Of a stretch of DNA of 64,000 nucleotides, positions 44,590 through 53,142 are shown one piece after another. Origin of the DNA: Aurantiacibacter arachoides (GTDB lineage: Bacteria; Pseudomonadota; Alphaproteobacteria; Sphingomonadales; Sphingomonadaceae); contig NZ_WTYH01000001.1 in NCBI RefSeq assembly GCF_009827335.1, positions 62,001 to 126,000 on the forward strand, written 5' to 3'. The notes beneath the pieces are model-generated. The model had not been told where the DNA came from. It made no database searches and saw only the letters and a program-made list of their open reading frames with translations. A program made the translations under genes and the position numbers. The stretch's first letter is position 1, and every line of letters starts with the position of its first letter.

Positions 44590-45507
44590 ATGCGCTGCAC
44601 CATGATCCGGTCCGAAGATCCCAGGATGCTCGCCAAGGCAGAAACGCTGATCGATGCGCTGCCCTACCTCCAGCGGTATGCGGGCAAGAGCTTCGTGGTG
44701 AAATACGGCGGCCACGCGATGGGCGATCCGGAATTGGCGCAGGATTTCGCCGAGGACGTGGTGCTGCTGAAGGCGGTCGGCATCAATCCGGTGGTCGTCC
44801 ACGGTGGCGGCCCGCAGATCGGCACGATGTTGCAGAGGCTGGGCGTCGAGAGCACCTTCGTCGATGGCCTGCGCCTGACCGACAAGGTCACCGCTCAGAT
44901 CGCCGAAATGGTCCTGTCGGGCGCCATCAACAAGGAACTGGTCGGCTGGATCGCCAAGGCCGGCGGGCGGGCCATCGGCATTTCCGGCAAGGACGGCGGG
45001 CTGGTGCGCGCCGAAAAGGTGACCCGCACCGCGCGCGATCCGGGCAGCCAGATCGAACAGGTAATCGACCTGGGCTTCGTGGGAGAGCCCGTGGCGGTGG
45101 ATACCGCGGTGCTCGAAACGGTCAGTGCTGCGGGGATGATCCCGGTGATCGCGCCCATCGCCAGCGACGCGGCGGGCGATACCTACAACATCAACGCCGA
45201 CACCATGGCCGGCGCCATTGCCGCGGCCCTTGGCGCCGCGCGGCTGTTCCTGCTGACCGACGTTGCCGGGGTGCTGGATGGCAATGGCCAGCTATTGTCC
45301 GACCTCACGCCGGCCGACATCGCGGTCCTGCGCGAGGAAGGCACGATCACCGGCGGCATGATCCCCAAGCTCGCTACCTGCGTCGACGCGGTGGAAGCCG
45401 GGTGCGAGGCGGCGGTCGTGCTCGACGGGCGGGTGCCGCACGCGATGCTGCTGGAATTCTTCACCAGTCGCGGCGCGGGGACGTTGGTGAGCAAGGGCGC
45501 GGCTTGA
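44590..45507 (+). CDS. argB: Acetylglutamate kinase
   Basis: Phosphorylates N-acetylglutamate in arginine synthesis. The 305-residue protein shows the amino-acid-kinase fold: [56 protein letters not shown] and [34 protein letters not shown], plus [16 protein letters not shown] near the end. The lysine of VVKYGG and GGGPQIG match substrate and ATP positions. ATG at 44590 or 44602. Followed by yggT after 53 bp in the same direction. Confidence 0.95.
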   Translation: MRCTMIRSEDPRMLAKAETLIDALPYLQRYAGKSFVVKYGGHAMGDPELAQDFAEDVVLLKAVGINPVVVHGGGPQIGTMLQRLGVESTFVDGLRLTDKVTAQIAEMVLSGAINKELVGWIAKAGGRAIGISGKDGGLVRAEKVTRTARDPGSQIEQVIDLGFVGEPVAVDTAVLETVSAAGMIPVIAPIASDAAGDTYNINADTMAGAIAAALGAARLFLLTDVAGVLDGNGQLLSDLTPADIAVLREEGTITGGMIPKLATCVDAVEAGCEAAVVLDGRVPHAMLLEFFTSRGAGTLVSKGAA

Positions 45508-45560
45508 GCAGGAGCCGCCAACCGCCTAGATAGAACGCCAAGACCCACAGGAGATTTTTG

Positions 45561-45833
45561 TTGACCGCCCTGATAGCCATTCTGGGCATGATCGTGCAGG
45601 CGATCGTGATCCTCGTCATCATCCAGTTCGTGATCGGCCTGCTGTTCGCGTTCAACGTGGTAAGCGGGCGCAACGATTTCCTGCAACAGATCTACAGCTC
45701 GATCAACGCGCTGCTGGAACCGCTGCTGCGCCCCATACGCAGCATCCTGCCGCGCACGGGCGCGATCGATTTCTCCCCGCTGGTGCTGATCCTAGTGCTG
45801 AACGCGCTGATCATCATTTTGTCGAGCGTCTGA
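45561..45833 (+). CDS. YggT family membrane protein
   Basis: A 90-residue protein with two membrane helices (ALIAILGMIVQAIVILVIIQFVIGLLFAF and LVLILVLNALIIILSSV) joined by the family loop INALLEPLLRPIRSILPRTGAIDFSPL. YggT proteins are linked to osmotic stress, potassium uptake and, in some bacteria, cell division positioning. CAGGAG lies seven bases before the TTG at 45561, which decides the start over the adjacent TTG at 45558. Confidence 0.88.
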   Translation: MTALIAILGMIVQAIVILVIIQFVIGLLFAFNVVSGRNDFLQQIYSSINALLEPLLRPIRSILPRTGAIDFSPLVLILVLNALIIILSSV

Positions 45834-45836
45834 GCC

Positions 45837-46634
45837 GTGCGCCGGCCTGCCCGCGCGACTGCCGCCCGCTTGGCTGTTGTCCTGGGCGCCTGCATGGCCG
45901 TTGCGGCCTGCGCCAGCGCGCAACAGCAGCAAGTGCGGCAACAGGCGCGCGCGGCCACGGCTTTCCTGGAAAGGGAAGGCAGCGTGGGCGATCCGGGGCG
46001 GGTCGCCGCCGCCGACTTCGCCTTTGCCCGCATGGCCCGCGAGGACGGCAACTGGACCGCGTTCCGCGCCTATGCCGCGCCCGGCGCGCTGCTTGACGAT
46101 GACGCCGATCCGGCTGGCTGGTCCACGGTGCTGGGCCAGCTGCAAGGCCGTGCCGACCCGGCTGAGGCGGTGGCCTGGGGCCCCACCCGCGTCTGGTCGA
46201 GCTGCGATGGCCGCGTGGCGGTGAGCGAAGGCCGTTCACGGCGCCCGACCGGGGTGGTTGGTACTTACATCACGGTGTGGGAATTGCAGCCGGACAATCA
46301 GTATCGCTTCATCTACGATACCGGCACGCCGGACGATCCGCAGCCCGCGCCCGAACCGGTCGAGGAATTGCCGGACGGCGCCATTTTGGTGCCCGGCATG
46401 ACCGCCTTGCAAGGCTCGGTCGCCGATTGTCCGAGACAGGGCGAGGCGATCCCCACGCCAAGCCCCGAGCCGACCGCGACCGGCACCCGCAGTGGCGGGG
46501 GCGCCTCGCCCGACGGCACCTTGCGCTGGCAGCGGATCGTGAACCCCGATGGATCACGCCGGGTGGCCGTGTGGTGGCTGCGTGACGGGACCTGGCAGCT
46601 GGCGACAGAGTTGCTGGTTCCGGTACAGGGATAG
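45837..46634 (+). CDS. Probable lipoprotein, unknown function
   Basis: A 265-residue exported protein with a GTG start three bases after the yggT stop. The signal region ARLAVVLGACMAVAACASAQ includes a possible lipobox (VAAC). The mature sequence holds a SnoaL-like pattern (FAFARMAREDGNWTAFRAYAAPGALLDDD, WGPTRVWSSCDGRVAVSEGRSRRP, GTYITVWELQPDNQYRFIYDTG) followed by a Pro/Thr/Gly-rich linker and a short C-terminal strand region (WQRIVNPDGSRRVAVWW). Close spacing suggests an argB-yggT-this-marC unit. Confidence 0.75.
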   Translation: MRRPARATAARLAVVLGACMAVAACASAQQQQVRQQARAATAFLEREGSVGDPGRVAAADFAFARMAREDGNWTAFRAYAAPGALLDDDADPAGWSTVLGQLQGRADPAEAVAWGPTRVWSSCDGRVAVSEGRSRRPTGVVGTYITVWELQPDNQYRFIYDTGTPDDPQPAPEPVEELPDGAILVPGMTALQGSVADCPRQGEAIPTPSPEPTATGTRSGGGASPDGTLRWQRIVNPDGSRRVAVWWLRDGTWQLATELLVPVQG

Positions 46635-46638
46635 GGCG

Positions 46639-47262
46639 ATGGTCGAACTGTTCCTTTCCGCCTTCATCACCCTTTTCGTGGTGATCGATCCGCCCGGTTG
46701 CGCGCCGATCTACGCCGGGTTGACCAAGGGGGCCGATGCGCCCTTGCGCCGTTCGATGGCGATCCGCGCCTGCCTGATCGCCAGCGCCATCCTGCTGGTC
46801 TTCGCCCTGTTCGGTCAGCAGTTGCTGGGCGCATTGCACATCGAGCTTGACAGCTTCCGCATTGCTGGCGGCATCATGCTGTTCCTGATCGCACTCGACA
46901 TGGTGTTCGAGAAACGCACCCAGCGGCGCGAGGAGCGTGCCGAAAAGATTGCCGCCACGCCGGAGGTGGAGGATGTCTCGGTCTTCCCCATGGCCATGCC
47001 CATGCTGGCCGGCCCAGGCGCGATCGCCGCGGTAATGCTGCTGCAGAACGAGGCGCAGGGGTTGCAGGAGACGATCGTCGTGCTTTCCGCGCTGGGCACG
47101 GTGATGGTGCTGACCCTGCTGGCCCTGCTTGCGGCGGCCCCGCTGATGCGCGTGTTCGGCGCGCGGGTGGAGGCGGTGATCACCCGCCTGCTCGGCGTGC
47201 TGCTGGCGGCGCTGGCGGCGCAATACGTGATCGACGGGCTGCGCAACTCGTTCGGCGTGTGA
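46639..47262 (+). CDS. MarC family integral membrane protein
   Basis: A 207-residue membrane protein with six helices. Conserved blocks: LFLSAFITLFVVIDPPGCAPIYAGLT, FRIAGGIMLFLIALDMVF, VFPMAMPMLAGPGAIAAVMLL and a C-terminal LLGVLLAALAAQYVIDGLR. MarC proteins are of unknown function despite an early, withdrawn link to multiple antibiotic resistance. Starts four bases after the previous gene's stop. Confidence 0.92.
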   Translation: MVELFLSAFITLFVVIDPPGCAPIYAGLTKGADAPLRRSMAIRACLIASAILLVFALFGQQLLGALHIELDSFRIAGGIMLFLIALDMVFEKRTQRREERAEKIAATPEVEDVSVFPMAMPMLAGPGAIAAVMLLQNEAQGLQETIVVLSALGTVMVLTLLALLAAAPLMRVFGARVEAVITRLLGVLLAALAAQYVIDGLRNSFGV

Positions 47263-47283
47263 CGCCGCACCAGCGTGCCGGGC

Positions 47284-47898
47284 CTACTGCAGGGTCACGG
47301 TGCTCTCGTCCGGGTCGCCCTTGGCGAAGAATTCCAGCAGGCTGACGAGCACGTCGCACCGTTCGCGCAGGGTCCGCGCCTCCAGCAGGGCCTGTTTGGC
47401 GGCAGCATCGAAGGGGGCAATCTGGCTGACGCCGTTGATCAGCATCTCGTCATCGAGCTGGGCGACCGAATCCCAGTCGATGGCATAGCCCTGACTGTCG
47501 GCAAACAGCCTCGCCTCGTGCTCGAAGCCCGCCCGCTCGCCAAGGGTCAGGTATTCGTCCTTGGGCTCATCGAACAGCTCGGCCTGGACCTGGCGGAACG
47601 GCGTCGTCACCTCCAGTTCGCGCAGCACGCGAAACCGGGATACGCCGACCAGCACCACGTTGTAGCGCCCATCCTCGCTGGTTTCGACATCCTCGATCTT
47701 GCCGATGCAGCCGACCTTGTAGAGGTCCGCGCCCTCGGCCTGGTCCATCGGCTGGATCATCCCGATCAACCGTTCGCGCGCCAGGGCATCGCCGATCATC
47801 GCCCGGTAGCGCGGCTCGAAGATATGCAACGGCAGCTGCAGGCCGGGGAACAGGATCGCGCCGGTCAGCGGGAAGATCGAGAGGCGGCTGGCGGTCAT
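47284..47898 (-). CDS. Lon N-terminal-type (LON_substr_bdg) domain protein
   Basis: A 204-residue protein consisting of the Lon substrate-binding (PUA-like) domain without protease: IFPLTGAILFPGLQLPLHIFEPRYRAMI, RLIGMIQP, LYKVGCIGKIEDVETSEDGRYNVVLVGVSRFRVL, then a helical tail (QALLEARTLRERCDVLVSLLEFF). Its ATG overlaps the stop of the upstream thioredoxin-like gene (ATGA); this pair is conserved in alphaproteobacteria and suggests a link to protein quality control. Confidence 0.9.
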   Translation of the reverse strand: MTASRLSIFPLTGAILFPGLQLPLHIFEPRYRAMIGDALARERLIGMIQPMDQAEGADLYKVGCIGKIEDVETSEDGRYNVVLVGVSRFRVLRELEVTTPFRQVQAELFDEPKDEYLTLGERAGFEHEARLFADSQGYAIDWDSVAQLDDEMLINGVSQIAPFDAAAKQALLEARTLRERCDVLVSLLEFFAKGDPDESTVTLQ

Positions 47899-48830
47899 CC
47901 GAACAGGATCAGGCTGAGCCGGCGGCGCGTGGCGGAAACCCATGGGTCTTCCAGGCCGACGGCTTCGAACATCTGCAGCAGCTTGCCGCGCGCCTCGGCC
48001 ACGGCTTCCTCGTCGCCGCCCTCGATGGTGCGCAACAGCGTGGCGGCCGCATCATCCCGCTCGCCGGCGGCAAAGGCGGCCTCGGCAAAGGCAAGCTGGG
48101 CCGCGGTGTCGGCGGGACGCTCGGCGGCGGCGGCGCGCAAGGCCTGCAGCTCGCCAGCGTCCACGCGCGTGCCGGCCAGCGCCAGTGACGCCTGCGCCTG
48201 CTGCACCAGCGGGTCGGCCTGCATCTCCGGGGAGAGCGCATCGTGGGCTGCCTGCGCCTGCTCGGTATGCCGGGCGGCGACGAGCGCGCGGATCAGGCCC
48301 GCATGAACCTGCGCCTTGTCGGGTGCCATCTGCGCCAGCTGGGCAAAGATGGCGGCGGCGCGCTCGGCATCGCCCTCGGCCAGCATCTGTTCGCCCATAC
48401 CCGCCAACTGATCGAGATCGGCGGCCGGCTGCCCCCCGCCGGCGCCTGCGCCATCGGCTGCACCGGTCTTGACCGGCAATTGCGCTAGCAGCTGGTCGAG
48501 CGCCTGCTTCAACTGCGATTCGCTGCGCATCGGGGTAAGGTCGGCCACCGGCTGGCCCTGGAACATGGCGTAGACCGTGGGGATGGATTGCACCTGGAAC
48601 TGCGCGGCGATGAACTTCTCGGCGTCCACGTCGATCTTGGCCAGCACCACGCCCTTGTCGGCATAGTCGGCGGCGACCTTTTCCAGCACCGGGGTGAGCG
48701 CCTTGCACGGGCCGCACCATTCGGCCCAGAAGTCGATGATGACGAGCTTGTCCTGGCTCGGCTCCACCACGTTGGTGCGAAAACGATCGACGGCCTTCTG
48801 TTCGTCGAGGTTGAGGCCCATGCTCGCCAA
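47895..48830 (-). CDS. cnoX: Thioredoxin-TPR co-chaperone, CnoX/YbbN type
   Basis: A protein of about 311 residues with an N-terminal thioredoxin domain (LVIIDFWAEWCGPCKALTPVLEKVA, IPTVYAMFQGQPV) and C-terminal helical repeats with alanine-rich TPR-like units. CnoX proteins hold unfolding substrates under oxidative or chlorine stress and pass them to GroEL or DnaK. The intact WCGPC means it should also be redox-active, unlike E. coli YbbN (SQHC). Start: TTG at 48830 has AGGAG six bases upstream; ATG at 48821 (MGLNLDEQ) is the alternative but has poorer spacing. Confidence 0.88.
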   Translation of the reverse strand: MASMGLNLDEQKAVDRFRTNVVEPSQDKLVIIDFWAEWCGPCKALTPVLEKVAADYADKGVVLAKIDVDAEKFIAAQFQVQSIPTVYAMFQGQPVADLTPMRSESQLKQALDQLLAQLPVKTGAADGAGAGGGQPAADLDQLAGMGEQMLAEGDAERAAAIFAQLAQMAPDKAQVHAGLIRALVAARHTEQAQAAHDALSPEMQADPLVQQAQASLALAGTRVDAGELQALRAAAAERPADTAAQLAFAEAAFAAGERDDAAATLLRTIEGGDEEAVAEARGKLLQMFEAVGLEDPWVSATRRRLSLILFG

Positions 48831-48995
48831 GGTGTGCTCCTGTTCCGGTTGGATTGTCAGGGTTGCCAATGTGGCGTGTCGCAGGGATTTGTGAAGGCCC
48901 AAGATTCCCTCTTGCAGGCCAGCGGACCCGATGCTAACCGCCCCGCTCCCCACCCGGAACCCCATGCATATAGGGCTTCGGGTGAGCGCCAGTGA

Positions 48996-49070
48996 GCGGG
49001 CGTAGCTCAGGGGTAGAGCACAACCTTGCCAAGGTTGGGGTCGGGCGTTCGAATCGCCTCGCCCGCTCCA
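48996..49070 (+). tRNA. tRNA-Gly (anticodon GCC), CCA encoded
   Basis: A full cloverleaf can be drawn: acceptor GCGGGCG with CGCCCGC, D arm GCTC-AGGGGTAG-AGC, anticodon stem CAACC/GGTTG with loop TTGCCAA (anticodon GCC at 49028-49030), a short variable loop, and the T arm GGGCG-TTCGAAT-CGCCT. The discriminator T is followed by an encoded CCA at 49068-49070. It reads GGC and GGU glycine codons. Confidence 0.97.
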
Positions 49071-49185
49071 TTATTTTCGCATGGTCGTGCGATGTGCCGG
49101 TCCCACCAGGGGGCTGGCGGGCTTTGCGCCCCACGCGCGTTCGTGGTCCTCGCCAGGCTCATTGCGATCCGCTAGTCCGGCGCAC

Positions 49186-49752
49186 ATGCTGTTTGCCCTG
49201 ACCACTCTTCTCGCCGCGCTCGCGCCCCAGGATCTCGCGATCCAGGACTTCGATCCGTTCATGACCTTTTCGCGCAGTCCCACGCAGGTGGGGGAGCCGG
49301 AGGTGGTGGATGTCGGCATCCTGCGCGGTGAGGGGCGATTGCAATTCTGGTTTCGCCGGACCGTGCCGCGCCCAACCGCCGATGGGGCGGCTGACGGGAT
49401 CGCTGAGGCCGCAAACGTCACCTGGACCGATACCCGTCGCTGCCCCGGTGCGCGCGATGCGGTGGTGGCGGCCACGCAGATCGAACCGCCCGGCATCCAC
49501 GTGCCTGGCATCCCCGTGCGGCCTGACGGGTCCGTGATCCTGTCGCTCGACGGGGTGCGCTACGCCATCCGGGCCAGTTCGCATTACGACAGCTACGTCG
49601 GATCCGACATCGTGTTCGAATCCAACGTCGGCACACCACTCGCCAACTGGGTGGAGGGAAGCCTGGGCGTGCTGGCGAACTGCTGGGCTGACGAGGAGCC
49701 GTTGCACAACCTGCCCGCCGAGGTTGCGGTCGATCAGCCTTCGCCGGAGTGA
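49186..49752 (+). CDS. Exported protein of unknown function
   Basis: A 188-residue protein with a short signal-like N-terminus (MLFALTTLLAALAPQ). The rest, DLAIQDFDPFMTFSRSPTQVGEPEVVDVGILRGEGRLQFWFRRTV, TWTDTRRCPGARDAVVAATQIEPPGIHVPG and ILSLDGVRYAIRASSHYDSYVGSDIVFESN, looks beta-rich with two cysteines, and I do not recognise it. A weak intrinsic terminator overlaps its stop codon. The gene follows tRNA-Gly by 115 bp. Confidence 0.68.
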   Translation: MLFALTTLLAALAPQDLAIQDFDPFMTFSRSPTQVGEPEVVDVGILRGEGRLQFWFRRTVPRPTADGAADGIAEAANVTWTDTRRCPGARDAVVAATQIEPPGIHVPGIPVRPDGSVILSLDGVRYAIRASSHYDSYVGSDIVFESNVGTPLANWVEGSLGVLANCWADEEPLHNLPAEVAVDQPSPE

Positions 49753-49766
49753 TCGGCGCTTTTTTG
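49742..49766 (+). terminator. Rho-independent terminator overlapping the preceding stop codon
   Basis: Stem CGCCG (49742-49746) with CGGCG (49754-49758), loop GAGTGAT, followed by CTTTTTTG. Only five pairs, but the T run is clear on the plus strand. Confidence 0.6.
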
Positions 49767-49810
49767 TAGGTCTCGTCTTTTGTCGACTTCGGCTAGCGGG
49801 TAGGCAAGCC

Positions 49811-50866
49811 TCATGTGGCGGGCTGAGCAGCAGCGCGGGGCGGGCTAAGTCGACGCCCAAGATCGCGGAATGGTGTCTCGATGAAGCGAAATGAGAAAGC
49901 CGAGAACGCCAACGCGCCGAAGAAAGCGAGCGCCTGACTCCACCATTGGGTAAACATACCCTCCATGAACACAAGTTGCTGCCACAGGTACAAAGTGTAG
50001 GAATACAGGCCCAGCGTTGCCATTGGCCTCCAGCCAAGGAAACGGCGCGCCCTGTCACTGACATTCGGAAGTGCAAAAACCCCGATCAATATGCCGACGG
50101 GCGCAACAGGGAGCGTTAGCTTCTGCACCAACCCACCGGGAATGCGAGAGAGCGCAATGCCGAGAACGAGGGACATTAATGCAGCGTACCAAGGTATACG
50201 TTTGAGAAGAGGCATAAGGCGCTCCTCGTGCCACGCCAACAGAGCGCCACCACCTAGCAACATGTAAATCTGCACCCAGCCGCTCACGCCGATCCAATGT
50301 AAGGGCAAAAAAACTGGCAGCAGGACCAAGGCCAGTGCTGGTAGTAGCAGCACCAAGGTCCTTCTGGCAGCGAAAGAGGCGAAAGCGAAAGGGAGTAGGA
50401 GATAAAATTGCTCCTCGAACGCGAGCGACCAAGTGTGCCCGACTATCCAAGAACAATCCGAGGGACCCAACTTGATGTTACACGTAAACATAGCCGATCG
50501 CGCCAGCTCGGCTGCAAGCGCCTGATCCCACCCCAGAACAAGCAAGCAGGCTGCGAGATATATCAGCAAGGGTGGCAGGATGCGCGCCGCTCTGCGGATG
50601 TAGAAGGCTGCAAAATCCACCTCTCCTCGGCGGCTCTTCTCCCTGATCAGCAAACGGGTAACGATGTAGCCGCTAATGGCGAAAAAGATGAAGACGCCAG
50701 CTTTGCCGTAAAGAGACTGCTCCGGGTGGTAGAGCAGATTCCAATGCTCGACGACTACAAAAAGAAGCGCGATCGTGCGCCAACCGTCGAGCCATTCGAT
50801 GCGACCGTGAGTTTGGATCGGATCATGCAGCGCGGCCTGAACTGTACTTGCCATTGGTTGTGTCAT
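49811..50866 (-). CDS. Acyltransferase 3 family membrane protein
   Basis: A 351-residue polytopic protein of the acyltransferase 3 (OafA/NodX-like) family, which O-acylates sugars of surface polysaccharides or other exported molecules. The N-terminal RIEWLDGWRTIALLFVVVEHWNLLY holds the family's catalytic-histidine region (R-x10-H type), followed by IFFAISGYIVTRLL and YIRRAARILPPLL, and about ten helices. Its GC content is visibly lower than neighbouring genes. The ATG shares its A with the TGA of pyk, so translation is coupled to that housekeeping gene. Candidate for horizontal acquisition. Confidence 0.9.
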   Translation of the reverse strand: MTQPMASTVQAALHDPIQTHGRIEWLDGWRTIALLFVVVEHWNLLYHPEQSLYGKAGVFIFFAISGYIVTRLLIREKSRRGEVDFAAFYIRRAARILPPLLIYLAACLLVLGWDQALAAELARSAMFTCNIKLGPSDCSWIVGHTWSLAFEEQFYLLLPFAFASFAARRTLVLLLPALALVLLPVFLPLHWIGVSGWVQIYMLLGGGALLAWHEERLMPLLKRIPWYAALMSLVLGIALSRIPGGLVQKLTLPVAPVGILIGVFALPNVSDRARRFLGWRPMATLGLYSYTLYLWQQLVFMEGMFTQWWSQALAFFGALAFSAFSFRFIETPFRDLGRRLSPPRAAAQPAT

Positions 50867-52350
50867 CAGCTGAGTAAGCCTTCCGCCGAATAGCTTTCCA
50901 GCTCGTCGCCCTGCACGGTGACGACATGGACAAGGTTGGTGGCCCCCGGTTGGCCGAAAGGCACGCCGGCCATCACCGCAAGGCGGCTGCCCGGGCCGCC
51001 GAAGCCGTGGCGCAGGGCCATGCGCTTGCACTTGGCGACCATCTCCTCGAAACTGCCGATGTCGCGGGTAGCTACCGGGTGCGCGCCCCACAACAGGGCG
51101 ACGCGGCGGGCCACGGCGATATTGGGCGTCAGCACGATCACCGGCACCGCAGGCCGTTCGCGCGAGACGCGCCGCGCGCTGCTGCCGGAAAAGGTGAACA
51201 CGGCAATGGCGGACAGGCGCACGGTATCGGCGATGGTCATACAGGCGTGGGCCAGCGCATCCGCCGTGGTCGCCTCGCTGGGCGTATCGAGCATGCGCAC
51301 GCGGCTCTTGTAATCCTCGTCCTGCTCCACCTGCCGGGCGATGGCGGCCATCATCAGCACGGCTTCCTCGGGCCAGGCGCCCGCGGCGGTTTCCGCGCTC
51401 AGCATGACGGCATCGGCCCCGTCGTAGACCGCGTTGGCGACGTCGGACACCTCGGCGCGGGTAGGGGCGGGGCTCTCGATCATCGATTCGAGCATCTGCG
51501 TCGCCACGATCACCGGCTTGCCGGTAAGGCGCGTCATGTTGACGATCTTCTTCTGCAGCGGCGGCACTTCCTCGGGGTTCAGTTCCACCCCCAGGTCGCC
51601 GCGCGCCACCATGATGCCGTCGGCCATCTCGATGATCTCGGCCAGGCGGCGAATGGCGCTCGGCTTCTCGATCTTGGCGCACAGCGAGCCGCGATTGCCC
51701 ATCAGCTTGCGCGCTTCGGCCAGATCGTCGGGCCGCTGGACGAAGCTGAGGCCGATCCAGTCCGCGCCCTGGTCCATCGCAAAGGCAAGGTCGCGGCGAT
51801 CCTTGTCGGTCAGGGCAGGGATGGGGATTTCCGCATCGGGCACGTTCACGCCCTTGCGATCGGAGATCACGCCACCGACCTCGGCCTTGCAGCGGATCGT
51901 GTCGCCCGCGACCTCGACGACGCGGAAGCGCATCTTGCCGTCGTTGACCAGCAGCCGCTGGCCGACTTGGGCGACATCGAAGATTTCCGGATGCGGCAGT
52001 TCGACCCGTGTCGCATCCCCCGGTTCGGACGATCGATCGAAGGTAAAGGCCCCGCCGTGCGGGATGACCGCGCGCCCATCGGCGAACTTGCCGACGCGAA
52101 GCTTGGGGCCCTGCAGGTCGGCGAGGATCGCGATCGGGCGATTGAATTCCTTTTCCAGCGTGCGGATGTTGGCGATGGTCTGGGCATGCATCGCGTGCTC
52201 GCCATGACTCATGTTGACGCGAAAGGCGTCGGCCCCGGCTAGGAACAGCGCCCGCAGCACCTCGGGATCCTGCGTGGCGGGGCCCGTGGTGGCGAGGATC
52301 TTGACCTTGCGGCCGCGGGGCTGGAGTTTGGAGGGTTCAAGCTTTGCCAT
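50866..52350 (-). CDS. pyk: Pyruvate kinase
   Basis: Makes pyruvate and ATP from phosphoenolpyruvate and ADP. The 494-residue protein shows KILATTGPATQDPEVLRALFLAGADAFRVNMSHG, ILADLQGPKLRVGKF, LCAKIEKPSAIRRLAEII (with the catalytic lysine), MVARGDLGVE, and VIVATQMLESMIESPAPTRAEVSDVANAVYDGADAVMLSAETAAG. The C-terminal domain carries FTFSGSSARRVSRERPAVPVIVLTP. The ATG at 52350 is the natural start; the Shine-Dalgarno is weak. Confidence 0.95.
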   Translation of the reverse strand: MAKLEPSKLQPRGRKVKILATTGPATQDPEVLRALFLAGADAFRVNMSHGEHAMHAQTIANIRTLEKEFNRPIAILADLQGPKLRVGKFADGRAVIPHGGAFTFDRSSEPGDATRVELPHPEIFDVAQVGQRLLVNDGKMRFRVVEVAGDTIRCKAEVGGVISDRKGVNVPDAEIPIPALTDKDRRDLAFAMDQGADWIGLSFVQRPDDLAEARKLMGNRGSLCAKIEKPSAIRRLAEIIEMADGIMVARGDLGVELNPEEVPPLQKKIVNMTRLTGKPVIVATQMLESMIESPAPTRAEVSDVANAVYDGADAVMLSAETAAGAWPEEAVLMMAAIARQVEQDEDYKSRVRMLDTPSEATTADALAHACMTIADTVRLSAIAVFTFSGSSARRVSRERPAVPVIVLTPNIAVARRVALLWGAHPVATRDIGSFEEMVAKCKRMALRHGFGGPGSRLAVMAGVPFGQPGATNLVHVVTVQGDELESYSAEGLLS

Positions 52351-52400
52351 AGTGACGCGCCTATGGCAGCGGGGCGCTACAAGACAAGGACACAATTGCC

Positions 52401-52718
52401 ATGACCGACCAGACCCAGCCTCTCGACATGCTGCCCGACGCCGTCGCCGCCGATGCGTTCCGCCGGCTCGTGCGGCATCTGCGCCATCGCAGCGATGCCC
52501 AGAACATCGACCTGATGGGCCTGGCGGGCTTCTGCCGCAATTGCCTGGCCGACTGGATCGTGGACGCAGGCTACGATGGTGACAAGGCGGCTGCGCGCGA
52601 ACTGATCCACGGGATGCCGATGGACCAGTGGAAGGCCAGCCACCAGGGCGAGGCGACGGCCGAGCAACTGGAGCGGTTGGCCGCCAGCATGGAGCGCAAT
52701 GCCCCCGACCTGCGCTAG
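52401..52718 (+). CDS. DUF1244 family protein
   Basis: A 105-residue helical protein with the signature RRLVRHLRHRSDAQNIDLMGLAGFCRNCLADWIVDAGY, typical of DUF1244 (SMc04008-like) proteins found throughout alphaproteobacteria. The FCRNCL pair may bind metal. No function is established. Divergent from pyk, with 50 bp between, and 118 bp ahead of gapR. Confidence 0.9.
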   Translation: MTDQTQPLDMLPDAVAADAFRRLVRHLRHRSDAQNIDLMGLAGFCRNCLADWIVDAGYDGDKAAARELIHGMPMDQWKASHQGEATAEQLERLAASMERNAPDLR

Positions 52719-52836
52719 GCTTGCCTGCCGCGCCCGAAGAACCCAGACCCGCTTGTGGAAAGCGGGCTTCAAAGCCTCGGCTTGCGCGGCTAACCAGCCT
52801 CCAACCGATTCTCGCTGACACCGGAGACCCTACGAC

Positions 52837-53073
52837 ATGGCTGCTGCCACCGACGACCGCCTGCGCCTGCTGATCGAACGCATTGAACGCCTCGAGGAAG
52901 AGAAGAAGGGCATCGCCGACGACATCCGCGACGTCTATTCGGAGGCGAAGGCCGTCGGCTACGATGCCAAGATCATGCGCCAGATCGTGCGGTTGCGGAA
53001 GATGGAAGCCAACGACCGCAGCGAGATGGAAATGATCCTGGACACCTACAAAGCCGCGCTCGGGATGGGGTGA
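52837..53073 (+). CDS. gapR: GapR-type chromosome-structuring protein (DUF2312)
   Basis: A 78-residue coiled-coil protein: [48 protein letters not shown]. This is the UPF0335/DUF2312 signature. The Caulobacter member, GapR, encircles overtwisted DNA ahead of replication and transcription forks and helps topoisomerases; gyrB at 14.9-17.5 kb encodes one such enzyme. The length equals known members. ATG at 52837. Confidence 0.9.
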   Translation: MAAATDDRLRLLIERIERLEEEKKGIADDIRDVYSEAKAVGYDAKIMRQIVRLRKMEANDRSEMEMILDTYKAALGMG

Positions 53074-53142
53074 GCCGCCGCCGCGTCAGATGGCGGAACG
53101 GCATTGATTTCAAGCGGTTGGTCCGGGTGAAAGGATTTGCCC

